Assembly (NCBI RefSeq): GCF_017745215.1
Contig: NZ_JAGHZV010000005.1
Location: 124,001 to 188,000, forward strand
Length of the DNA: 64,000 nt
Source of the DNA: Sphingomonas sp.
GTDB lineage: Bacteria > Pseudomonadota > Alphaproteobacteria > Sphingomonadales > Sphingomonadaceae
Direction: 5' to 3'
Of this stretch, positions 51,036 through 60,900 are shown piece by piece (within the stretch, counting starts at the first letter, position 1; every line of letters begins with the position of its first letter). The notes under the pieces are model-generated. The model had not been told where the DNA came from and did not search any database. It saw only the letters and a program-made list of their open reading frames with translations. Both the position numbers and the translations under genes were made by a program.

Positions 51036-51245
51036 CCTCAACTTGGGCGTGTCATTAATTGCGGCCTTTGAAAGCAGGTTGGGAGGGGCACGCTGTCTTC
51101 CTAAATCGTCAGCTGTAGGAGTGCCGAAACCCGTTCGGCAATTGATCACACGCCATTGTTTCGGGGTTCAACTGCGGGCGACACTGCCAAGAGGTTGGTT
51201 GGATGCTGAAACACGTTCAGGATGACAGGGTAAAAGAAGCGGCGC

Positions 51246-53048
51246 TCAGCCCACCGCCGCTACAACCTCCGCCTGTATCCCCAGCACACTCGCCGCCTTC
51301 AGCGACAGCATCGCGCAGGCGCCATACCCCCGCCCCAGGCTCTCGAGCGCCAGCGTGCCCTCCATCGCGCGCATCGAATTGGCGCACCAGTGCAGCCCCA
51401 GTCCGCCCGACTTCTCCTCGCGCGTCGAATAGCCGCGCTGGAACAGCCGGTCGGCGATGTCGGCGTCGAACCCTTCGCCGTCGTCCCTGATCCGAATCCG
51501 CACGCGTTCGCCAACCTGCTCGATCGTTACCGCGATGCTCCCCTCGCCGCGCCCCGTCGCCGCGATCGCCTCGACTGCGTTGGAGAAGAGGTTGCCCACC
51601 ACCTGGCTCAGGATCACGCGGTTGGCGAGCACCCAGCAGGGCTCGGCCGGATAGCGGAACTCGATCGCGGTCCCGCCCGAATAGCGCGCGATCACCGCAT
51701 TCTGCGCGACGATCGCGACGAGGTCGCACGAGCCGAGCTGCGGCCGCGCGTTCGCAACTTCCTGCTGGCGGCCGATGATGTCGAGCACATGGCGCAGCGC
51801 CTCGCGGCCGATGTCGAGCTGGCGGTGGCGCTCGTCGCGCTCGGCGTCGCCCGCCTCGATCGCCGCCGCCAGGAAGGCGACGAGCTTCCGCCGCCGCGCC
51901 GCCGGGATCCTGCCTTCGACCAGCTCGGCCAAAGCGCGGTCGAGCGTCGCGCGGTCCACGGCCGGCGGCCGGTCGAGCCCCTGGCTCATCACCGTCGTCA
52001 CCGGGTTCAGCGCGTTGCGGACATTGTGCATCACCGCGACCGCGCTCTCGCTGCGCCCCATCGCGAAGCTCTGCGCCTCGAGCTGCTCGCGCAGCCCCTG
52101 GAGCTGGCGGAGCATCGAGTTGAAGCTCGCGACCAGGCTGCCGATCTCGTCGTTGCGCGGCGCTTCGGTGAGCAGGTCGAGCTCGCCCGATTCGCGCACC
52201 ACGCCCATATGCTGCTCGACCCGGTTCAAGGGCCGCAGCACCAGTCGCGTGATCGCGCGACGGAGCACGATCAGCACGAAGGCGAGCAACAGGCTCGATC
52301 CGATCACCGCGAGCAGCAGCAGCCGCGTCCCCAGCGTCGAGATGTCGCGCGACACGCTGAACGCCGCGGTCGCCACCGGCTCGCCGCGCGGACCCGGCAC
52401 CGGCACGCCGACCACCAGCGTCGACGATCCCGGCGCCATTTCGAGCGCATTGGCGGCGTGGCTCAGGTCGATCCGCGCGGCGAGCTGGAGCAGGCTGCTC
52501 AGCTGCCGGGAGCCGATCGTCCGCGCCATCAGCACATGGCCGTTCCCGGGCACGCGCGCCACGCCCACCGCCGCGAGCCGTCCGCCCATCCGCAGGTAGA
52601 AGCTCGCCGAGCCCCGCCCCTCGAGCACCCGCGCGAAGTCCAGGCTACCCGCCGCCGCGGCCAGCGCATCGCGCATCGCCGCATTCCCGGTCGTCTGCCC
52701 CGCATCGACCCAGCGTGCCGAGCGCACCCGGCCCTCGAGCCCGACCCAGGCGACGCCCTCGACGTCGAGGCTCGCCATCGCCTGCGGCGCCACGCCTTCA
52801 CCCGAGGCACGCGCCACCGATTCCATCACCCGGGCATAATCCGCCAGCGCCGCGCGCGTGCGGTCGGCCTGGGCGAGCACCTGCTGGCGCTCGAGCCGGT
52901 TGAAGCTCGGCACGATCACCATCGCCATCAGCAGCGTGAGCGCAGTCGCCGCGATCAGCCCGATGCCGGTGAGCATCCACACCAGCTTGCCGCCGAGCGA
53001 CCCCGGCGGCCGCAATCGCCGCGACGAAGGCCCGGCGCCGGCACGCAT
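51246..53048 (-). CDS. Membrane sensor histidine kinase coupled to a REC-GGDEF-EAL protein
   Basis: 600 residues. Membrane helices at about 25-48 and 245-268 flank a periplasmic sensor of about 195 residues with a CHASE4-like opening (FNRLERQQVLAQADRTRAAL). HAMP follows (RLVLRPLNRVEQHMGVVRES), then a phospho-acceptor region VAVMHNVRNALNPVTTV, where the His is followed by an unusual NVRNALNP, and an ATPase domain (VVGNLFSNAVEAI, RDDGEGFD, GGLGLHW). The start overlaps the stop of the REC-GGDEF-EAL gene by one base, so the kinase most likely phosphorylates that receiver. Confidence 0.9.
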   Translation of the reverse strand: MRAGAGPSSRRLRPPGSLGGKLVWMLTGIGLIAATALTLLMAMVIVPSFNRLERQQVLAQADRTRAALADYARVMESVARASGEGVAPQAMASLDVEGVAWVGLEGRVRSARWVDAGQTTGNAAMRDALAAAAGSLDFARVLEGRGSASFYLRMGGRLAAVGVARVPGNGHVLMARTIGSRQLSSLLQLAARIDLSHAANALEMAPGSSTLVVGVPVPGPRGEPVATAAFSVSRDISTLGTRLLLLAVIGSSLLLAFVLIVLRRAITRLVLRPLNRVEQHMGVVRESGELDLLTEAPRNDEIGSLVASFNSMLRQLQGLREQLEAQSFAMGRSESAVAVMHNVRNALNPVTTVMSQGLDRPPAVDRATLDRALAELVEGRIPAARRRKLVAFLAAAIEAGDAERDERHRQLDIGREALRHVLDIIGRQQEVANARPQLGSCDLVAIVAQNAVIARYSGGTAIEFRYPAEPCWVLANRVILSQVVGNLFSNAVEAIAATGRGEGSIAVTIEQVGERVRIRIRDDGEGFDADIADRLFQRGYSTREEKSGGLGLHWCANSMRAMEGTLALESLGRGYGACAMLSLKAASVLGIQAEVVAAVG

Positions 53049-54958
53049 CAGCCGTGCGTCCCGGTCCGCGCTCCGAAGCCGAACACGATCTCCTCATCCT
53101 CGCCCGGGGTCAGGAAGCGCTTGGCGGAAAGCGCCGCGGCGCGCTCGGCGACCATCGGGTGGGCGAGGAAATAGCCCTGGGCATGGCTGCACCCCGCGAC
53201 TCGGAGCGCCTGGAGCTGCGCCGAATTCTCGACGCCCTCGGCCACCACTTCCAGCCCCAGCGCGCGGCCGAGGTGGATGATCGAGTGGACGATCGCGGCT
53301 GATTCCCGTTCCCGGCCCATGCCGTCGACGAAGCTGCGGTCGATCTTGAGGCTGTCGAGCGCGAACTTGCGGATGTTGTAGAGCGACGAATAGCCCGTGC
53401 CGAAATCGTCGAGCGCGATGCGGAAGCCCATCTGGCGCAGGCGATACAGCGTGTCCGCCGCGCGCTCGGCATCGTCGAAGATCGCGGTCTCGGTGATCTC
53501 GATCTGGAAGCGCTGCGGGCTCACCCCGGCCTCCATCACCCGCGCCATCAGATGCGCGACGAAATTCTGCCGGCGGAACTGGCGCGGCGAGAAATTGACC
53601 GAGACATATTGATCCGGCCATTGCTGCAGCGTCTTCAGCGCCTCGTCGGTCACCCAGTCGCCGAGCTCGTGGATCAGCGAGGATTCCTCGGCGATCGGGA
53701 TGAACATCGCCGGCGCGGTGAGCCCGTACTCGGGGCTCGCCCAGCGCAGGAGCGCCTCGAAGCCCTTCACTTCCAGCGTGTCGCGCGTCGCGATCGGCTG
53801 GTAGACGAGGCACAGCTCGCCATTCTCGATCGCCTGGCCGAGCCCGGTCTCGATGCGGCGGCGGAAGCGGATCGATTCGTCCATGCTCTCGTCGAACAGC
53901 CGGACGATCCCGCGCCCGTCGCGCTTGGCCTCGTTGAGCGCGAGGTCGGCGCGGCGCATCACGTCCACCGGATCGCGCGGCTCGTCCGGCCCCACCACGA
54001 CGAGCCCCGCCGAAGCGCTGCCCTGGACGGTGTGGCCGAACACCGAGAAGTTCGCCGAGGCCGCACGGATCAGCCGCTCGCAGCGCATCATCGCTTCGTC
54101 CTCGCCCGCGACGCGCATCAGCATCGCGAACTCGTCGCCGCCCAGCCGCGCGACGAAGCCCTCCCCTTTCATCACGCCCTGGAGCTCGGCGCAGACCATG
54201 CGGATCAGCTCGTCGCCCGCGAGATGGCCGAAGCTGTCGTTGACCAGCTTGAACCGGTCGAGGTCGAGCATCGCCATCGCGAAGCAGCTCCCTTCGCGCA
54301 CCTGCTCGGCGAGCGCGCGGGTGAAGGCGAGCCGGTTGGGCGCGTCGGTCAGCGAATCATGGTTGGCCATGTGGATCGCGCGCGATTCGTTCGCGGCGAG
54401 CTCGAGCGTCTGCTCCTCGAGCAATGCGATCTTCTCGGCCAGCGCCTCGCGCGCCGCCGCCAGCTCGCGATCGACCTGCCATCGCCGCCCGAGCGCGCGC
54501 GCGGTCTGGACGACTTCGTCCACTTCGAACGGCTTGGCGATGTAGAAGATCTTGTCCGCCGGGCCGGCGGCGCGGCTGATGTCGAGCGGCGAGAAGTCCG
54601 AATAGCCGGTGACGATGACGATGTTGATCTCGGGGTCGATCGCGCGGATCCGCGCCGCGGTCTCCTTGCCGTCGATGCCCGGCGGCATGCGGATGTCGAT
54701 GAAGGCCACCGCGAAGCGGTCGCCGCTCGCCATCGAGTCCTTCACCGCCGCGACCGCCTCCAATCCCTGCGAGCAATGCGTCGAGGCGAAGTGATGGTCC
54801 TCGTTCACCGGCACCACGGGCATTTGGCCGCTCTCGCCGAACAGTTCCGCGGCCATCGCCGACAGCGCCGCCTCGCCACGCTCGCCGCGCGCAGGCTCGA
54901 AGCAATGGCGATACGAATCATGCATCGCCGGTTCGTCATCAACGATCAGTAGCCGCAC
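53048..54958 (-). CDS. REC-GGDEF-EAL response regulator for c-di-GMP
   Basis: 636 residues. Receiver about 1-150 with phospho-acceptor Asp88 in AFIDIRMPPG; it contains an insertion of about 30 residues after the first helix. A short coiled coil links it to the GGDEF domain (about 195-355, intact RLGGDEFAML) and the EAL domain (about 370-615: GFEALLRW, NFSPRQF, ITETAIF, ALDDFGTGYSSL, LKIDRSF, VAEGVEN, HAQGYFLAHP). Both active sites look intact, so it can in principle make and degrade c-di-GMP, with phosphorylation choosing the direction. It is first in a two-gene operon with the membrane kinase. Confidence 0.93.
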   Translation of the reverse strand: MRLLIVDDEPAMHDSYRHCFEPARGERGEAALSAMAAELFGESGQMPVVPVNEDHHFASTHCSQGLEAVAAVKDSMASGDRFAVAFIDIRMPPGIDGKETAARIRAIDPEINIVIVTGYSDFSPLDISRAAGPADKIFYIAKPFEVDEVVQTARALGRRWQVDRELAAAREALAEKIALLEEQTLELAANESRAIHMANHDSLTDAPNRLAFTRALAEQVREGSCFAMAMLDLDRFKLVNDSFGHLAGDELIRMVCAELQGVMKGEGFVARLGGDEFAMLMRVAGEDEAMMRCERLIRAASANFSVFGHTVQGSASAGLVVVGPDEPRDPVDVMRRADLALNEAKRDGRGIVRLFDESMDESIRFRRRIETGLGQAIENGELCLVYQPIATRDTLEVKGFEALLRWASPEYGLTAPAMFIPIAEESSLIHELGDWVTDEALKTLQQWPDQYVSVNFSPRQFRRQNFVAHLMARVMEAGVSPQRFQIEITETAIFDDAERAADTLYRLRQMGFRIALDDFGTGYSSLYNIRKFALDSLKIDRSFVDGMGRERESAAIVHSIIHLGRALGLEVVAEGVENSAQLQALRVAGCSHAQGYFLAHPMVAERAAALSAKRFLTPGEDEEIVFGFGARTGTHG

Positions 54959-55122
54959 TTACGGGCCCCCCCTGAGGTATTTAAACGGAGTATCCGGATG
55001 GGCTTAATGCTGCGTAAAGATCGTTTCGAAGCCGTGCTCCTCCCAAGCCGCCTTCCAGTATCGTGAGTAGCACGTAAGCGTACACGTGCCGGTCCTCGCC
55101 CGGATCGGCGCGCGCCGGGAGT

Positions 55123-55189
55123 GAGCCGAAGCCGCATCCGATCCCCCCGCGGCTTCGGCTCATGGCGCCTCCACTGTCCCGGAGGCGCC
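55123..55189. other. Two perfect hairpins between divergent signalling genes
   Basis: 55123-55161 is a 13-base stem GAGCCGAAGCCGC with complement. 55164-55189 is a 9-base stem GGCGCCTCC with complement. They lie 61 to 127 bases before the kinase start at 55250. No T-runs follow, so they may be regulatory or a structured leader. The gap 54959-55249 otherwise holds only promoters. Confidence 0.5.
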
Positions 55190-55249
55190 TCCCCGGTTGC
55201 GGGATTTCCGCGTTGCTTTCCCTAGTCTTGCTCTTAGGGTCGCGGGCCC

Positions 55250-57415
55250 ATGCACGCGTCCGATCCAGACGAGCCGATCGCGCCAGGCAGCGAGCCGCTG
55301 CCCGTGGGGGAGGATGAGTTCCGCCTGATCGCCGATTCCGCGCCCGTCGCGGTGTGGGTGTCGCGACTCGACCACCGGCGCAGCTTCGTCAACCGAGCCT
55401 ATGTCGAATGGCTCGGCGTCTCCTACAAGCAGGCGCTCGACTTCGACTGGCGCGAGATCATCCACCCCGACGACGCGCTGCGCATCCTCGGCGAATCGAT
55501 CGCGGGGGAAGCGAGCCTCAAGACCTTCGAGCTGATCGGACGCTATCGCCGCGGCGATGGCGCATGGCGGTGGCTCCACTCGACCTCGCAGCCGCGCTGG
55601 GATGCGGAGGGGCGCCACATCGGCTTCATCGGCGTCGCGCACGACGTCACCGACGCCAAGGAAGCCGAACTGGCGCTGCGCGACCGCGAGGCGCAGCTCT
55701 CGGCCTTCGTCAACCAGTCCACCGCGGGCTTCGCCGAAGTCGATCTCGACGGCCGCTTCACGCTGGTCAACGACCGCTTCTGCGAGATCGCCGGCTGGAG
55801 CCGCGAGGAGCTGCTCCAGCGCACGATGCAGTCGATCACCCATCCCGACGACTTGCCGCGCAACGTGCCGATGTTCGAACGCGCGGTGCACGACGGCACA
55901 CCTTACACGCATGAGAAGCGCTATATCCGCAAGGACGGCGGCATCGTCTGGGTCAACAATTCGGTATCGGTGATCCGTCGCCCCGGCGGCGGGCCGTTCG
56001 GCGTGCTCGCGGTCACGCTCGACGTCACCCAGCGCCGCGAATCCGAGCAGGAGCTGCGCCGAAGCGAGGAGACGCTCCGCCTCGCCGTCGAAGGCGCCGG
56101 CATGGCGACCTGGGAGCTCGACCTGCCAGCGCGCGAGGGCCAATGGTCGCCCAACCGCTTCGACCTGCTCGGCCTGCCGCGCACCGCCAGCCTGCGCGGC
56201 ACGGTCGAGGACTGGATCGCGCGCATCGTCGACGAGGACAAGCCGATCGCGCGCGAGGCGGTCGAGCGCTGCTTCGCCGCGGGCGAGCCCTATCGCATCG
56301 AATATCGCATCCGCCGCGCGGACAATGGCGAGGAGCGGTGGCTCCAGAGCCACGGCAGCCGCATCGACCATGACGGCGGTCGGCTCAACCGCTTCGTCGG
56401 CGTCTCGTTCGACATCACCGAGCGCAAGCATGCCGAGGAGGAACTGCGCGACAGCGAAGCGCGTTTCCGTACGATCTTCGAGCAGGCTAACGACTATTTG
56501 ATCACCACCACGCTCGACCAGCGGATCACCTCGGTGAACCCCGCCGCACTCAGTGCCCTCGGCTATACCGAGGCGGAGGCGATCGGCCGCCATGTCTCCG
56601 AGTTCATGGATGCCGAGCAATATGCGCTCAGCCGCGAGGCGCTCGAGCACAAGATCCAGTTTGGCGGCAACACCCGCGTCTCGATCGTCGTGCGCGCCCG
56701 CGATGGCCGCCAGCTGGTCTGGGAGATCGATTCGCGGCTGATGGCCGACGAACGTGGCAAGCCGATCGCGCTCAATGCGATCGGGCGCGACATCACCGAG
56801 GCCAAGCGCGCCGAGGCGCATCTCCGGCTGCTCGTCGACGAGCTCAACCACCGCGTGAAGAACAGCCTGGCGATCGTCCAGGGCATCGCCCAGCAGACCT
56901 TCAAGGCCGGCGCCGATCCCGAGGCGGCGCGGCGCGCTTTCGAAGGCCGCATCGCCGCCCTCAGCGAGGCGCACGACCTGCTCACCCGTGAACATTGGGG
57001 CTCGGTCTCGATGGCGCGGATCATCGCCGATGCGGTCGCTCCGCACGGCGGCGACCTCGGCCGTTTCCGTCTCGACGGCCCCGACCTCACCATCGCCCCC
57101 AAGACCGCGATCAGCCTCGCGCTCGCGATCCACGAGCTCGCGACCAACGCCGTCAAGCACGGCGCGTTGTCGCAGCCCGAGGGACGTGTGACGATCCTCT
57201 GGGCGCGGGGCGGCAGCGAGGCCGATCCCCAGCTCCATTTCGAATGGAGCGAGGCGGGCGGCCCGCCGGTGACGCCGCCCAAGTCGCGCGGCTTCGGCAC
57301 GCGGATGATCGAGCGCGGGCTCGCGGCGGAGCTGAACGGCACCGTCCATATCGAGTTCGCCCCCGCCGGCCTCATCTGCACGCTCGACGCGCCCTTGCCC
57401 GAGGCCGCGTCGTGA
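55250..57415 (+). CDS. Four-PAS HWE-family sensor histidine kinase
   Basis: 721 residues, soluble. PAS domains at about 20-140, 150-270, 275-395 and 400-525, each ending in the PAC-like pattern (GVAHDVTDAKEAE, VTLDVTQRRESE, VSFDITERKHAE, IGRDITEAKRAE). HWE/HisKA_2 kinase from about 525: phospho-His in LVDELNHRVKNSLAIVQGIA, N box AIHELATNAVKHGALS, and the WSE in FEWSEAGG. This family controls general stress and light responses in alphaproteobacteria. The start overlaps nothing upstream, but the stop overlaps the receiver gene as GTGA, so they form a pair. Confidence 0.93.
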   Translation: MHASDPDEPIAPGSEPLPVGEDEFRLIADSAPVAVWVSRLDHRRSFVNRAYVEWLGVSYKQALDFDWREIIHPDDALRILGESIAGEASLKTFELIGRYRRGDGAWRWLHSTSQPRWDAEGRHIGFIGVAHDVTDAKEAELALRDREAQLSAFVNQSTAGFAEVDLDGRFTLVNDRFCEIAGWSREELLQRTMQSITHPDDLPRNVPMFERAVHDGTPYTHEKRYIRKDGGIVWVNNSVSVIRRPGGGPFGVLAVTLDVTQRRESEQELRRSEETLRLAVEGAGMATWELDLPAREGQWSPNRFDLLGLPRTASLRGTVEDWIARIVDEDKPIAREAVERCFAAGEPYRIEYRIRRADNGEERWLQSHGSRIDHDGGRLNRFVGVSFDITERKHAEEELRDSEARFRTIFEQANDYLITTTLDQRITSVNPAALSALGYTEAEAIGRHVSEFMDAEQYALSREALEHKIQFGGNTRVSIVVRARDGRQLVWEIDSRLMADERGKPIALNAIGRDITEAKRAEAHLRLLVDELNHRVKNSLAIVQGIAQQTFKAGADPEAARRAFEGRIAALSEAHDLLTREHWGSVSMARIIADAVAPHGGDLGRFRLDGPDLTIAPKTAISLALAIHELATNAVKHGALSQPEGRVTILWARGGSEADPQLHFEWSEAGGPPVTPPKSRGFGTRMIERGLAAELNGTVHIEFAPAGLICTLDAPLPEAAS

Positions 57416-57780
57416 CGGCCCTCGCCGGCGCGCGCGTGCTCGTCGTCGAGGATGAGCCGATCGTGGCGATGTGCCTCGAGGACATGCTCGAGGCGCTCGG
57501 CTGTATCCCCATCGGTCCCGCCGGACGGCTCGACGAAGGGCTGCGCTATGCCCATGACGCCGCGCTCGACGCGGCGATCCTCGACGTCAATCTCGGCGGC
57601 GAGCAGAGCATCGCGATCGCGGAGGCGCTGCTCGCACGCGGCATCCCTTTCGCCTTCGCCAGCGGCTATGCCGCCGCCCCCGAGGTCGGCGGCGCCCAGG
57701 CCGCGCCGCTGATCGGCAAGCCCTATCGCGAGTCGGATGTCGAGGCGGCGCTGACGGCGCTGCTGGATCCGGCGGACTGA
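57412..57780 (+). CDS. Single-domain response regulator paired with the HWE kinase
   Basis: 122 residues from GTG 57412. Receiver fold with VVEDEP at 11-16, phospho-acceptor Asp58 in AAILDVNLGGEQS, and Lys in LIGKPYRESD. The FASGY segment near the alpha4 face is the FATGUG-like motif typical of receivers working with HWE kinases. It is coupled to the kinase gene and lacks an output domain, so it may act as a phosphate shuttle or sink. Confidence 0.92.
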   Translation: MTALAGARVLVVEDEPIVAMCLEDMLEALGCIPIGPAGRLDEGLRYAHDAALDAAILDVNLGGEQSIAIAEALLARGIPFAFASGYAAAPEVGGAQAAPLIGKPYRESDVEAALTALLDPAD

Positions 57781-57925
57781 TCGGATCCGACCCTGACAGT
57801 CTGCGCTCCCTTCCAGGGAGGGGAGTCAGACAGCACCGATCCCCCACCCCCTGCTTAGGTTTGATTTACGCGCCCGCCGCTGCCTGCCACTGCGCCGCCC
57901 CTGGGACTCTCGCCGGGGTGGCACC

Positions 57926-60900
57926 ATGACGCATCAGCCTGTCTTCTACGATCCGAGCGGCTTCCGGAAGCGCTGGTCTCTGCGCGGAATGGTCGCGGTG
58001 TTCCTCGGCATCGTGATCGCCGCGGTGCTCTTCGCTACCACCCTGGTGGACGTCCCGGCCGGCTCGCCGCTCGCGATCGGGCTCGAGCGCCCACAGGCGC
58101 TGCGCCTCGGCGCGCAGGTCGCGCGCGCGGGCCATCACGTCCGCCGCGGCATCTCGACGCTCGGCGGCTGGCTGCCGCGCAAGCCCGCCGCACACGCCGG
58201 CCAGCCGCTCACCGTCGGCTTCTACGTTCCCTGGGATCCCGCCAGCCTCGATTCGCTGCGCGGCCACCTCAAGCAGATCGACTGGGTCGTCCCCGCGCTC
58301 GCCGGCGTGAGCGGGCCCGACCATGCCCTGCGCATCGTCAACGATCCCGGCCTCGCCTATCTCCTCGCCACCGCGCCGACACGCCCGCACCAGCTCACCA
58401 TGGTGCAGAACCTCGACGACGGCGCCTGGGACGGCCCCAATGCCGCGACGCTGCTCCACGATCCCGCCGCCCGCGCGCGGCTGATCCAGGCGCTCGTCGC
58501 CATGGCCGAGCGCCAGCACGCCGCGGGCCTCTGCTTCGACTTCGAGAACCTGCCGGCCAAAGCGCTGCCCGATTACGTCAAGCTGCTCACCGAAGCGAAC
58601 AAGGCGCTCGACGCCAAGGGCCTGCTCGTCACCGTCACCATCCCCGCCGACGACCCCACCTGGCCGCTCGCCCAGATCGCCGCGGTCACCGACCGGCTGT
58701 TCCTCATGGACTATGACCAGCATTGGCAGGGCGGCACCGCCGGCCCGATCGCGGCGCAGCCCTGGTTCATCGAGCAGATCCGCCGCTCGCTCTCCCAGGT
58801 CCCGCGCGACAAGCTCATCGTTGCGCTCGGCAGCTACGGCTACGACTGGCACGGCGACACCGTCGACGCGATGACGGTCGAGGAAGCGCTCGACGCCGCA
58901 CACGACAGCAGCACCACGCCCCAGTTCGACCCCGACAGCGGCAATTCGCGCTTCGCCTATGAGGAGGAGGACGGCGAGAGCCACAACATCTGGCTGATGG
59001 ACGCCGCCGCGACCTGGAACCAGCTCCAGGCCACTCGCGCGCTGGGCGTCAACAGCGTCGCGCTGTGGCGGCTCGGCAGCGAGGACCCGGGCGTCTGGAC
59101 CACGCTCGACACCTGGCGCCAAAGTCCCGGCACGCGGGGCAAGGCGCGGCCCGATCTCGCCTCGATCACCCCCGCGAACGACGTCGACGTCGAGCATTCG
59201 GGCGAGATCCTGCGCATCACCGCGACCCCCACCACCGGCAAGCGCCGCATGACCTTCGGCGCCGACGGGCTGATCCACAACGTCGTCTACGACTCGCTCC
59301 CGACCCCCTATGTCGTATCCCGCACCGGCGCGCAGAATCCCAAGCTGATCGCGCTCACCTTCGACGACGGCCCCGATTCCTACTGGACCCCGCGCATCCT
59401 CGACGTGCTCAAGGCGAAGCACGTCCCCGCCACCTTCTTCGTGATCGGCGAGAATGCGGTCGACAATCCGGGCCTCATGCGCCGCCTCGTCGCCGAGGGG
59501 CACGAGATCGGCAACCACAGCTACACCCATCCCAACATGGCGCAGGTGACCGACACCGAGGCGCGGCTCGAGTTCAACACCACCCAGCGCGTGATCGAGG
59601 CCTATACCGGCCACAGCACCCGCCTGTTCCGCGCACCCTATTTCGGCGACGCCGAGCCGACCACCGCCGACGAAATCGGTCCCGCGCTCGCGGCGCAGCA
59701 GGCGGGCTATACCGTGGTCGGCCTCCACGTCGATCCCGAGGACTGGCAGCGCCCCGGCGTCGACGCGATCATCAACACGACGATGCGCGAGATCCTCGAG
59801 CCAGAGCCCGACCGCTCCGCGAACATCGTCCTCCTCCACGACGGCGGCGGCGACCGCACCCAGACGCTCGCCGCGCTGCCGCAGATCATCGACCGGCTCC
59901 GCGCCAAGGGCTACACCTTCGTCCCGGTCTCGCAGCTCGCCGGCCTCACGCCCGCGCAGGTGATGCCCAAGGTCACCGCCGAGGACCTGGCGGCGGTGCG
60001 CTTCGACGTCGGCATCTTCCGCGTGCTCTCGGCGATCGGCGGCGGGCTCGTCTGGCTGTTCTTCCTCGCGATCGCGCTCGGCATGGCGCGCGCGGTGCTG
60101 ATGACGATCCTCGCGGTCACCGGCCGCAACCACATGCCGGCCCCGCCGATGCCCGGGGAACCGCCCTTCGTCTCGGTGATCATCCCCGCCTATAACGAGG
60201 AACGCGTGATCGAGGCCTCGGTGCGCCGCGTGCTCGAGAGCGAGGGCGTCACGCTCGAAGTGATCGTCGCCGACGACGGCTCGAAGGACCGCACCAGCGC
60301 GATCGTCCGCGAGGTCTTCGGCCATGATCCGCGCGTCCAGCTGCTCACGCTCGTCAACGGCGGCAAGGCCGCGGCGCTCAACCGTGCCCTCAAGGACGCC
60401 ACCGCCCCCGTCATCGTCGCGCTCGACGCCGACACCCAGTTCGAGCCGCTGACCATCGCCCGCCTCGCGCGCTGGTTCGCCGACCCCGACATCGGCGCGG
60501 TCGCGGGCAACGCCAAGGTCGGCAACCGCGTCAACCTCGTCACCAAATGGCAGGCGGTCGAATATGTCACCGCACAGAACGTCGAGCGCCGCGCGCTCGC
60601 GCGGTTCGATGCGATGATGGTCGTCCCCGGCGCGGTCGGCGCGTGGCGGCGCGAAGCGCTCGACGACGTCGGCGGCTATCCCGAGGACACGCTCGCCGAG
60701 GACCAGGACCTCACCATCGCGATCCAGCGCGACGGCTGGCGCGTCGCCTACGACGTCGAGGCAGTGGCCTGGACCGAGGCGCCCGAGAGCTTCAAGGCGC
60801 TCGCCAAGCAGCGCTACCGCTGGGCGTTCGGCACGCTGCAATGCCTGTGGAAGCACGGCCGCCTCGTGCTCGACCGCAGGCCCGCCGGCCTCGCGCTGGT

